From the NCBI GenBank assembly GCA_014376655.1, contig JACMRC010000165.1:1-7791 (forward strand): a stretch of DNA of 7,791 nt, in the 5' to 3' direction. Origin of the DNA: Mucilaginibacter sp. GTDB taxonomy: Bacteria > Bacteroidota > Bacteroidia > Sphingobacteriales > Sphingobacteriaceae. The notes below the pieces were generated by a model that was given only the letters and a program-made list of their open reading frames with translations, did not search any database and was not told the DNA's origin. Each line of letters opens with the position of its first letter. Within the stretch, counting starts at the first letter, position 1. This document shows, in pieces, positions 1 to 5,781 of this stretch. The position numbers and the translations under genes are program-made.

Positions 1-121
1 AAGGGAACATATCCAGCACATAATACTTGGGTTTAGTGGATTTATCTTCGGCTTTAAAAGTTTGGTTATCTGCCCAAAACTGCTGCCACTTTTGCTCTAT
101 ATCTTTAAATTGATAGTCCAT
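1..121 (-). CDS. leuS: Leucine--tRNA ligase, N-terminal fragment
   Basis: Leucyl-tRNA synthetase is the cytoplasmic class I enzyme that charges tRNA-Leu with leucine using ATP. Only the first 40 codons are inside the window; the gene runs off the left edge. The translation starts MDYQFKDIEQKWQQFW and ends KPKYYVLDMFP, which is the characteristic LeuS opening: an (I/V)E.KWQ.(F/Y)W stretch, then YYVLDMFP directly before the YPSG and HIGH-type ATP-binding region, which would lie just outside. The ATG at 121-119 is the natural start because it yields the usual short N-terminus. It is transcribed divergently from the beta-barrel gene at 340. A weak -7-like box (TAATTTCG, complement of 148-155) lies upstream but is not convincing. 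The family call is firm; the intactness of the rest of the gene cannot be judged. Confidence 0.93.
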   Translation of the reverse strand, partial: MDYQFKDIEQKWQQFWADNQTFKAEDKSTKPKYYVLDMFP

Positions 122-339
122 TATTTAACGCTATGGTATTTTAACCGCGAAATTAACAAAATCTCTATGAATTTAGTAGCTTATTATTAACAAGATGCAC
201 ATGCGTTATTCATAGATATTATTCTGCTTTCGTAAAGTCACTTGAACTTAGGCACCTACCAATAAGTCATTATTTAAAATTCCTGATGCGAAAATCCGAA
301 ACTTAGATTTACATTCGTTAAACCAAAAAATTCACAATT
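122..339. other. Divergent intergenic spacer, leuS / beta-barrel gene
   Basis: This 218-bp AT-rich spacer separates two divergently transcribed genes, so it should hold both promoters. I see no ORF of note, no tRNA and no strong hairpin in it. The only promoter-like strings are 5-of-6 matches to the Bacteroidota -7 consensus TAnnTTTG, at 310-317 on the plus strand and 148-155 on the minus strand. Neither has a TTTG element at the expected 19-21 bp distance upstream. Confidence 0.6.
310..317 (+). promoter_or_regulatory. Candidate -7 promoter box of the beta-barrel gene
   Basis: TACATTCG differs by one base from the Bacteroidota -7 consensus TAnnTTTG and ends 22 bp before the ATG at 340, a plausible leader length. 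No clear -33 TTTG is visible at the right spacing, so this is a tentative call from one element only. Confidence 0.3.
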
Positions 340-963
340 ATGAAAAAAATCTTTACCTCACTTTTAATGGTGGTGGGCATTTACTCATTAACACAGGCAC
401 AATCTAAAAAACCATTAGAATTTGGAATAAGCGCCGGCATTAACGCCTCTTATGTAACTTCAAGCGCGCAAAATAGCGTCAGCCCGGGCCTTATTTGGGC
501 ACCAAATTTTGCTGTATCGGCCGAACATGCTATCAGCGAAGAATGGGGCATAAAAGCCAAAATTATTTATGATAAAAAAGGGTGGGGAGATGGCTTTTAT
601 GTGAGCGGTGGTAAAACGGTTACAGGTGTTTATTATGCTTTAGATTATATAACTATACCAATTGCCGCTACTGTGCATTTTGGACAGGAAAACAACTGGT
701 ATGCTAACGCAGGGCCTTATGTTGGTTTTTTGTTAAGCGCGAATGAAAATTATGCCAATACTGATTTAAAAAGCAGCTTTAATAGTTTAGATGTAGGTGC
801 TGCGGGTGGCTTAGGTATCCAATTCCCTCTTGCCAATAAATTCAAGATATTTTTTGAGTTTGAAGGACAACTTGGCTTCTCAAACATATTAGTAAACTTA
901 ACAAGTTATAGCGATGGTGCCCAAAATTTCAGATCAGCCTTTAACTTAGGGCTAAAGTTTTAA
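340..963 (+). CDS. Secreted outer-membrane beta-barrel family protein
   Basis: This is a predicted small outer-membrane protein of 207 residues; its specific function is unknown. Residues 1-20 form a classic signal peptide: basic MKK, a hydrophobic core, and cleavage after TQA, leaving a Gln-Ser start. The mature part alternates polar and hydrophobic residues and is rich in Gly, Tyr, Phe and Asn, with repeated strand-turn patterns (for example FGISAGINASY near 28-38 and FEFEGQLGFSNI near 172-183). It ends in Phe (SAFNLGLKF), the usual terminal residue recognised by the BAM assembly machinery. This pattern fits the PorT-like or OmpW/OmpA-like 'outer membrane protein beta-barrel' domain family that is common in Bacteroidota, with about eight strands expected for this length. 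The ATG at 340 is chosen because it begins the signal peptide; there is no Shine-Dalgarno, as is normal for the phylum. The gene is monocistronic, bounded by a divergent spacer and a terminator. Confidence 0.85.
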   Translation: MKKIFTSLLMVVGIYSLTQAQSKKPLEFGISAGINASYVTSSAQNSVSPGLIWAPNFAVSAEHAISEEWGIKAKIIYDKKGWGDGFYVSGGKTVTGVYYALDYITIPIAATVHFGQENNWYANAGPYVGFLLSANENYANTDLKSSFNSLDVGAAGGLGIQFPLANKFKIFFEFEGQLGFSNILVNLTSYSDGAQNFRSAFNLGLKF

Positions 964-980
964 CAAAGTAATTTTACTAT

Positions 981-1019
981 AAAAAGCTTACTGGGTTTAA
1001 CACTTAGTAAGCTTTTTTA
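981..1019. terminator. Bidirectional rho-independent terminator
   Basis: A 12-bp perfect inverted repeat pairs AAAAAGCTTACT (981-992) with AGTAAGCTTTTT (1006-1017). It can be extended inward by two G-U pairs and one G-C pair, leaving a seven-base loop at 996-1002. Read on the plus strand the stem ends in six T residues (1013-1018); on the minus strand it ends in five T residues (complement of 981-985). It sits 18 bp past the stop of the beta-barrel gene and directly abuts the stop of the convergent GNAT gene, so it should serve both transcripts. Confidence 0.88.
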
Positions 1020-1546
1020 TTATCCCTGCTTGTGCATTTTTAAAATTCCTAAAACTTCACCGTCAGGTAAAGCAGCATCTACTCTTTTAACAGGTAAATA
1101 GCCCATTGCCGTATAAAGCGGCACACCAGGCAGGGTTGCACCCAATTCGAAATTGGCAAAGCCATTAGTACGCGCTGCTGTTTCGCAAACATTAATAACA
1201 TGCTTGCCTATCCCCTGCCTGGCATGATCAGGGTGCACAAAAAATGCTCTTATCCGCGCGGCATCCTTTGCAGGGTCAAGTAAAGGGTCTTCTATTTCTT
1301 TATGCTGATCGCCGCCGTATAACGTATTTCGTTTGCTCCAGCCGCCACAGCCAACAAATTGACCGTCCTTTTCTATCACATAATAAGTACCATCAATTAT
1401 CAGCTGGCTATCCACCCCAAAAATGTATTTAAGCGCGCTTTCAATTTGCTGCGGGGTATAATAATCAGTGCTTAATCCCCTAACCGATAAAGAATCAACT
1501 CCATCAACTTAGACACATCATTAAAAGTTGCCAGTCGGGTGGTCAT
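1020..1546 (-). pseudogene. GNAT family N-acetyltransferase, frameshifted
   Basis: GNAT enzymes transfer an acetyl group from acetyl-CoA to an amine; the substrate here is unknown. The downstream frame (1020 to about 1491) encodes the catalytic core: a YYVIEKDGQFVGCGGW strand pair, then the acetyl-CoA-binding motif A with FFVHPDHARQGIGKHV, then NFELGATLPGVPLYTAMGY. The natural N-terminus is in another frame: ATG at 1546 gives MTTRLATFNDVSKLMELI and then hits TAA at 1474-1472. In the core frame the sequence upstream of the GTG at 1415 continues as SVRGLSTDYYTPQQIESALKY without any start codon, back to an in-frame TAA near 1506. Adding one base around 1486-1495 restores a 175-residue protein, the usual family size, so a one-base deletion (mutation or sequencing error) is inferred. 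Translation from GTG 1415 would give only 131 residues lacking the first helix. The ATG lies 2 bp after the stop of the TPR gene, so the two are probably cotranscribed. Confidence 0.82.
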
Positions 1547-1548
1547 TG

Positions 1549-2139
1549 CTATTCAGTTATCAGGTCTATGCAGTTTTTGCTTAAGGTAGTAAGCCTGCCG
1601 TTTAACGATTTCGTAGCTGCATCGTCTTTTATGTTTTTGTAAAGCAATTTTATTAGCGTTAAGGTTTCGTCGCTTGGGTCGCAGGCCTGGGCTTTTTCTA
1701 AATGTGGCAGGGCTTTAAGTACGGCTTTTTTATAATCCTCCAATAATAACGCGGCGGCGGCTTTATCCTTTGTGGCTTGTAATTTTTTATACAAATCGTC
1801 AGCAGGCATTAAGTAAATATAACCCAGCGCCCGGTGTACAACATAATAATTGGGTGCGGCTTTGGCTACGGTTTCGTAATACGGCAGCGCTTTGCCAAAT
1901 TCCTTATTATCCTCGTAAGCTTTTGCCAAAGCATTATAAAAACAGATGCGGGTTTTAGCCGGAAGCTTACCAACGTTCGCCAGAATCTCCTGGCCTAACG
2001 CTAAAGTCTTTGCCAGGTTATTATGCGACCGTGCATCATTAAAGTCCAGGAATTTATCGTACACCTGGTCGGCAGTTTGGGCTTTTGCCGCAAAGCAAAA
2101 GCAGATTATGAATAATAGGATTATTGTTTTTTTAGGCAT
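1549..2139 (-). CDS. Exported TPR-repeat protein
   Basis: This is a predicted periplasmic protein of 196 residues with tetratricopeptide-type helical repeats, a fold that usually mediates protein-protein contacts; its partner and role are unknown. Residues 1-20 are a Sec signal peptide (MPKK, a hydrophobic stretch with Phe/Cys, cleavage after AKA before Gln-21). The clearest TPR unit spans about 64-97, with the typical small residue, Ala and Tyr spacing in YNALAKAYEDNKEFGKALPYY followed by a Pro near its end. A second, degenerate unit spans about 139-163 (ALPHLEKAQACDPSDETL). The segment 112-138 between them is Lys/Ala/Leu-rich and helical, and may replace a loop. The ATG at 2139 is the only start that retains the signal peptide. 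The gene begins 42 bp after the MNT gene on the same strand and is followed after 2 bp by the GNAT gene, suggesting a TPR-GNAT transcript. Confidence 0.82.
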   Translation of the reverse strand: MPKKTIILLFIICFCFAAKAQTADQVYDKFLDFNDARSHNNLAKTLALGQEILANVGKLPAKTRICFYNALAKAYEDNKEFGKALPYYETVAKAAPNYYVVHRALGYIYLMPADDLYKKLQATKDKAAAALLLEDYKKAVLKALPHLEKAQACDPSDETLTLIKLLYKNIKDDAATKSLNGRLTTLSKNCIDLITE

Positions 2140-2143
2140 GGGG

Positions 2144-2151
2144 TAAAGATA
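2144..2151 (-). promoter_or_regulatory. Candidate -7 box of the TPR-GNAT unit
   Basis: On the minus strand the sequence reads TATCTTTA followed by CCCC and the ATG at 2139. This is one base from the consensus TAnnTTTG, and a partial TTCG is found 20 bp upstream where TTTG is expected. It would let the TPR and GNAT genes be transcribed apart from the HEPN-MNT pair, with an extremely short leader. The evidence is one near-consensus box, so the call is tentative. Confidence 0.35.
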
Positions 2152-2181
2152 AATCCATCAGGGCAGACTTACGAAGTTTAC

Positions 2182-2517
2182 CTAAGCAATTAACTTCTTA
2201 TCTGCCTGGATATTATTTGCATCCCACAATATCTTTCCAACCCTGTCAATATGATCCAACAATTCTTTATTTGCTATGTGCTTGTAAATAGAAAGATCAA
2301 ATTTATAAGGCAGTAAAAGGTCGTCGAGGTTCAATATTATACGGCTCAATAGTTTTAGATCGATATCATTACCCTTTAAAGCAATATCAATATCTGATGA
2401 AGGTTTAAAATTCCCTTTCGCCCTTGAACCATAGATCACGGCTTTTTCAACAGCAGGATATTGCCCCAGTACGGTGTGTATTTTAAAGACTATATTTTCT
2501 GATAATCCGTATTGCAT
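2182..2517 (-). CDS. MNT-domain nucleotidyltransferase, putative type VII antitoxin (MntA-like)
   Basis: This minimal nucleotidyltransferase of 111 residues belongs to the DNA polymerase beta-like superfamily. In studied HepT-MntA pairs the MNT protein is the antitoxin: it transfers AMP from ATP to a tyrosine of the HEPN toxin. All the catalytic features are visible: IYGSRAKGNFKPSSDIDIAL contains the exact GSX10DXD motif (Gly-30, Ser-31, Asp-42, Asp-44), and a third acidic residue, Asp-74, sits in YKFDLSIY. The C-terminal 35 residues are helical. The ATG at 2517 starts 2 bp after the stop of the upstream HEPN gene, so the two are translated from one message. The length is normal for the family and no residue is missing, so it should be active. 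The family assignment is firm; the toxin-antitoxin role is inferred from motif match and pairing. Confidence 0.9.
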   Translation of the reverse strand: MQYGLSENIVFKIHTVLGQYPAVEKAVIYGSRAKGNFKPSSDIDIALKGNDIDLKLLSRIILNLDDLLLPYKFDLSIYKHIANKELLDHIDRVGKILWDANNIQADKKLIA

Positions 2518-2519
2518 GG

Positions 2520-2948
2520 TTATATAAGTTTGCCCCGGTTTCCTGATCTTAAACTTTCCAATTTAACTTCAAGTGCTTTAAATAAAGCAAAGTAAGTATT
2601 AACAACCGCGCTGGCAATTTCGTCGGCAGTTTCTTCATTATATGAATGCGAGGTTAAATTTCGGCTAACCAACATATTCATCCACTCCTCTCCATCGCTA
2701 ATCAAACTTATCTTAAAAGCTTCTCTTATAGTATCTCTTGAACCAGCTACATCTAAAATTCCCTGGTAATCTAAATAATCTTTCATGGTATTCCATGCCA
2801 GTTCATAGGTATATTCAAAAGCTTTTATTAAACCTTGCTCTTCTAATTCAGACAATTCGCCTTTAACAATAAATTTCTCTAATTGCCCTAAAGCCTTACG
2901 GTAATTTGCAAATCTTTGTAGCCAGCGAATATCTTCTTTTGAAGCCAT
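2520..2948 (-). CDS. HEPN-domain protein, nucleotidyltransferase substrate-binding (HI0074/HepT-like)
   Basis: This all-helical HEPN protein of 142 residues is the partner of the downstream MNT nucleotidyltransferase and resembles the HI0074 'nucleotidyltransferase substrate-binding' family. In characterised HepT toxins the RX4HXY motif forms an RNase site at a dimer interface, and its tyrosine is the AMPylation target. The same motif is intact here: Arg-96, His-101 and Tyr-103 in the stretch SRNLTSHSYNE. Other family marks are the N-terminal RWLQRFANYRKALGQLEKF helix, the central AFEYTYELAWNTMKDYL helix (44-59), and the AGSRDTIREAF segment (68-78) before the catalytic loop. The ATG at 2948 is preceded by a perfect -7 promoter box, which supports this start. 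It is first in the pair, the order common for HEPN-MNT modules, and is transcribed divergently from guaA. Whether it is toxic or only a substrate-binding subunit cannot be told from sequence. Confidence 0.9.
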   Translation of the reverse strand: MASKEDIRWLQRFANYRKALGQLEKFIVKGELSELEEQGLIKAFEYTYELAWNTMKDYLDYQGILDVAGSRDTIREAFKISLISDGEEWMNMLVSRNLTSHSYNEETADEIASAVVNTYFALFKALEVKLESLRSGNRGKLI

Positions 2949-2967
2949 ATAGTTAATAATACCTAAA

Positions 2968-2975
2968 CAAAGATA
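2968..2975 (-). promoter_or_regulatory. -7 promoter box of the HEPN-MNT operon
   Basis: The minus strand reads TATCTTTG, an exact match to the Bacteroidota -7 consensus TAnnTTTG, ending 19 bp before the ATG of the HEPN gene. A CTTG at 2994-2991 lies only 15 bp upstream, shorter than the usual 19-21 bp, so the -33 element is uncertain. Confidence 0.55.
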
Positions 2976-3036
2976 AGATAATTAATAATTCAAGATTAGT
3001 CTTTCCATTTCTCTTCCCAATTTCCGCGCAAAAAAC

Positions 3037-3044
3037 TATCTTTG
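3037..3044 (+). promoter_or_regulatory. -7 promoter box of the guaA operon
   Basis: TATCTTTG matches the -7 consensus exactly and is followed by only CCC before the ATG at 3048. If used, the transcript would start at or within a few bases of the start codon, giving a leaderless or nearly leaderless guaA message. No good TTTG is seen at the -33 position. The box overlaps the in-frame TTG at 3042, which argues against that TTG as the start. Confidence 0.5.
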
Positions 3045-3047
3045 CCC

Positions 3048-4577
3048 ATGCAAGAAAAAATCCTCATTCTTGACTTCGGCTCGCAGTTTACACAACTCAT
3101 CGCGCGCCGGGTTAGGGAACTCAACATTTACTGCGAGATCCATCCGTTTAATAAAATTCCAGAACTTGACAGCTCTTTTAAAGGCGTTATCCTATCGGGC
3201 AGCCCCTATTCGGTTAGGCAGGAAGATGCCCTGCATGTTGATTTCATGAGATTTCATGGCAAGCTGCCTTTATTGGGCGTTTGCTATGGTGCGCAATACT
3301 TAGCGCATTTTAACGGTGGCGAGGTACTACCATCAAGCACCCGCGAATACGGCCGTGCTAATTTAACATACATCAAGTCGGCAAATCCCTTATTTAAGGA
3401 TATATCTGTTGGTTCGCAAACGTGGATGTCGCATGGCGATACCATTGCTACGCTGGCCAGTAATTACGAGATCATAGCAAGCACAGACAGCGTAAAAGTT
3501 GCGGCTTACCAGGTTACAGGCACCCAAACTTACGGCATACAGTTTCATCCCGAGGTTACCCATAGTACAGATGGCAAGCAATTGCTGCAAAACTTTTTGG
3601 TTGATATCTGCGGATGCTCACAAGATTGGACAGCCGACTCGTTTGTTGAAACCACCATCGCTGCCCTTAAAGAAAAATTAGGCGATGATAAAGTAGTATT
3701 AGGTTTATCAGGCGGTGTTGATTCAACTGTTGCGGCAGTCTTGCAGCACCATGCTATCGGCAAAAACTTGTATTGCATATTTGTTGATAATGGCTTGTTA
3801 CGTAAGGACGAATACCAATCGGTATTAGATTCATACGAGCACATGGGCCTTAACGTACGTGGCATTGATGCCAAACAACGTTTTTACGACGCGTTAAGCG
3901 GTCTATCAGAACCTGAAGCAAAACGTAAAGCTATTGGCCGCGTATTCATCGAAGTATTTGATGATGCCGCGCACGAGGTACAGGATGTAAAATGGTTGGG
4001 CCAGGGCACCATCTACCCTGACGTTATCGAGTCAGTATCGGTTAAAGGGCCGTCAGCTACCATTAAATCGCACCATAACGTAGGCGGGTTGCCTGACTTT
4101 ATGAAGCTTAAAGTAGTTGAACCGTTAAATACTTTATTTAAAGACGAAGTTAGACGAGTTGGTAAAGCTTTAGGTATCGATCAAAATATATTGGGCCGCC
4201 ACCCTTTCCCGGGCCCGGGCTTGGCTATCAGGATCTTAGGCGAGGTTACGCCCGAAAAAGTTGCTATATTACAAGAGGCCGACGCGATTTATATCAACAA
4301 TTTGCGCAGTGCGGGTGTTTATGATAAAGTTTGGCAGGCCGGCACTATATTTTTACCGGTGCAGTCGGTTGGTGTTATGGGCGATGAGCGTACTTACGAA
4401 AACGTGGTTTGTTTACGCGCTGTCGAGTCCGTTGACGGGATGACGGCGGATTGGTGCCATTTGCCATACGAGTTGCTGGCTAAAATATCAAACGAGATCA
4501 TTAATAATGTAAAAGGGATTAACCGGGTAGTATATGATATCAGTTCGAAACCGCCTGCCACAATTGAGTGGGAATAA
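3048..4577 (+). CDS. guaA: GMP synthase (glutamine-hydrolysing)
   Basis: GuaA converts XMP to GMP with glutamine and ATP, the last step of guanine nucleotide synthesis, in the cytoplasm. The 509-residue protein has the full bifunctional layout. The N-terminal class I glutamine amidotransferase domain (about 1-190) opens with ILILDFGSQFTQLIARRVRE, has the nucleophile Cys-79 in GVCYGAQ, and completes the triad with His-167 and Glu-169 in FHPEVTHS. The ATP pyrophosphatase domain follows with the P-loop SGGVDS (about 221-226). The C-terminal dimerisation domain ends in the family signature KPPATIEWE. The length is typical and no key residue is missing. I chose the ATG at 3048 rather than the in-frame TTG at 3042, because it gives the usual MQEKILILDFGSQ start and the TTG lies inside the -7 box. 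It is the first gene of a plus-strand operon; its last codons overlap the start of the lipoprotein gene. Confidence 0.98.
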   Translation: MQEKILILDFGSQFTQLIARRVRELNIYCEIHPFNKIPELDSSFKGVILSGSPYSVRQEDALHVDFMRFHGKLPLLGVCYGAQYLAHFNGGEVLPSSTREYGRANLTYIKSANPLFKDISVGSQTWMSHGDTIATLASNYEIIASTDSVKVAAYQVTGTQTYGIQFHPEVTHSTDGKQLLQNFLVDICGCSQDWTADSFVETTIAALKEKLGDDKVVLGLSGGVDSTVAAVLQHHAIGKNLYCIFVDNGLLRKDEYQSVLDSYEHMGLNVRGIDAKQRFYDALSGLSEPEAKRKAIGRVFIEVFDDAAHEVQDVKWLGQGTIYPDVIESVSVKGPSATIKSHHNVGGLPDFMKLKVVEPLNTLFKDEVRRVGKALGIDQNILGRHPFPGPGLAIRILGEVTPEKVAILQEADAIYINNLRSAGVYDKVWQAGTIFLPVQSVGVMGDERTYENVVCLRAVESVDGMTADWCHLPYELLAKISNEIINNVKGINRVVYDISSKPPATIEWE

Positions 4578-5781
4578 GCGGTTAATATTTTTAGGGATTG
4601 CCTTATTAGTTGCTGCCTGTTCGCCTAAGGTGCGGCCGGTTGTGGCTCCCCCTAAAACAGAACCTGAGAAACCTGTTGTTAAAGTAGAGCCCAAACCAAA
4701 GCCGGTACCGCCAAGGCAATCAACCATTGCTATGCTATTGCCCTTTGCTTTGGACCATTTAAACCCCGGCTCCAACTATACCGATATCAGCTTAAAACAA
4801 GCCAATATTGCACTGGATTATTACCAGGGTTTTAAGCTGGCGCTTGATTCTTTAATAGCGCTGGGTTATAATTATAAGCTACAGGTGTATGACACTAAGG
4901 GGCAAACCCCACAAGCGCATGCGCTGGCCTATAACCCCCAAATCCGCCCAAGCGACCTGATAGTGGGCCCCATTTTTCCGGACGACTTGAAGGCATTTAC
5001 AAGCGTCTTAGTGGGTGCCCGTAAACCTATAGTATCGCCATTAGCGCCGGCGGCTCCGGCAACTATCAATAATCAAAATTTGGTTACGGTTATTCCGCCG
5101 TTAGAATACCATGCCTGGGCAACAGCTAAGTATATTAATACACGTTTAAATACCCGCAAGATCTTTGTTTTAAAATCGGGCTTTACAGAAGATAACGATT
5201 ATATCATCCCCTTTAAAAATACGGTTGACAGCCTAAGCAAAGGGCGTATCCAGGTTATACAAACTACCATAGTTAGAGGGCGTTTAAGCTTACTGGAAAG
5301 CCAGTTTACTACCGATAGCCCCAACATTATATTAATGCCATCAACCAACCAGGCGTTTTTAACGGTTACTATGCGGACGCTTGATTCATTGGCGAAAAAA
5401 TATCCTATCATATTATTTGGCCATCCAAGCTGGGAGAAATTTAGCTTTTTACGCAGCGAGGTATTGCAGCGCTTGCGCACGCATATAACATCGGCAGATG
5501 TAGTTAACTATAAAGCTGCCGCGACTATTAATTTCCAGCGTGCCTATCATAAAAATTACCATATTGACCCAAGCGAATATGCCTTTAAAGGATTTGACCA
5601 GGGCATGTATTTCGGCAAGCTGTTAGGTGCCAATAATGGCGATGTTAAAAATTTAACACAAAGCGATTTTGACGGTATTAACAACGATTATCACTTTATA
5701 AAAAAACCGGGAGTTGGCTACATTAATACGCATATCAATATTATGGATTACCGTTATTACGAATTGAGGAAGGTAGAATGA
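4534..5781 (+). CDS. PBP1-fold outer-membrane lipoprotein (ABC substrate-binding-like)
   Basis: This predicted lipoprotein of 415 residues has a type 1 periplasmic-binding-protein fold. A hydrophobic stretch RLIFLGIALLVAAC ends in a lipobox with Cys-29, so the mature protein is lipid-anchored. Residues 30-64 are a Pro/Lys/Val-rich tether (PEKPVVKVEPKPKPVPP). The binding-protein domain starts at about 65 (IAMLLPFALDH), with YYQGFKLALDSL (93-104) and the DLIVGPIFPDDLKAF segment typical of Peripla_BP_6/LivK-like proteins. No amino-acid transport genes are nearby. Related Bacteroidota proteins, as I recall, carry LysM domains, and E. coli LpoA uses this fold to activate a peptidoglycan synthase, so an envelope role is possible (inference). 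The residues after Cys are not acidic, so surface export is not suggested. The ATG at 4534 overlaps guaA by 44 bp; TTG 4564 (14-bp overlap) would give a more compact signal peptide and is a real alternative. It ends in an ATGA overlap with the methyltransferase gene. Confidence 0.85.
   Translation: MISVRNRLPQLSGNKRLIFLGIALLVAACSPKVRPVVAPPKTEPEKPVVKVEPKPKPVPPRQSTIAMLLPFALDHLNPGSNYTDISLKQANIALDYYQGFKLALDSLIALGYNYKLQVYDTKGQTPQAHALAYNPQIRPSDLIVGPIFPDDLKAFTSVLVGARKPIVSPLAPAAPATINNQNLVTVIPPLEYHAWATAKYINTRLNTRKIFVLKSGFTEDNDYIIPFKNTVDSLSKGRIQVIQTTIVRGRLSLLESQFTTDSPNIILMPSTNQAFLTVTMRTLDSLAKKYPIILFGHPSWEKFSFLRSEVLQRLRTHITSADVVNYKAAATINFQRAYHKNYHIDPSEYAFKGFDQGMYFGKLLGANNGDVKNLTQSDFDGINNDYHFIKKPGVGYINTHINIMDYRYYELRKVE

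Noticed and set aside
148..155. Minus-strand TAATTTCG as a leuS promoter
   Set aside because: One mismatch to the -7 consensus and no -33 element at the right spacing in an AT-rich spacer; too likely by chance to list as a feature.
981..1019. Inverted repeat as an insertion-sequence end or attachment site
   Set aside because: The stem has T-runs on both sides and sits between two convergent stop codons, which a bidirectional terminator explains fully.
1472..1500. Programmed ribosomal frameshift in the GNAT gene
   Set aside because: There is no slippery heptamer or downstream pseudoknot-like structure, and GNAT enzymes are not known to use recoding; a deletion or sequencing error is simpler.
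1946..2146. 66-codon plus-strand ORF opposite the TPR gene
   Set aside because: It is antisense to the signal peptide and repeat region of a convincing exported protein and has no recognisable domain or promoter.
2182..2948. Defence island around the HEPN-MNT pair
   Set aside because: The neighbours are housekeeping or envelope genes, and no restriction, CRISPR, integrase or transposase gene is visible, so only an isolated two-gene module can be claimed.
3042..3047. Earlier in-frame TTG start for guaA adding Met-Pro
   Set aside because: The TTG is part of the perfect -7 box TATCTTTG, and the ATG at 3048 gives the canonical GuaA N-terminus.
4488..4775. 95-codon minus-strand ORF across the guaA/lipoprotein junction
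   Set aside because: Its Gly/Thr-rich sequence is the complement of the Pro/Lys-rich tether, as expected for a shadow frame.
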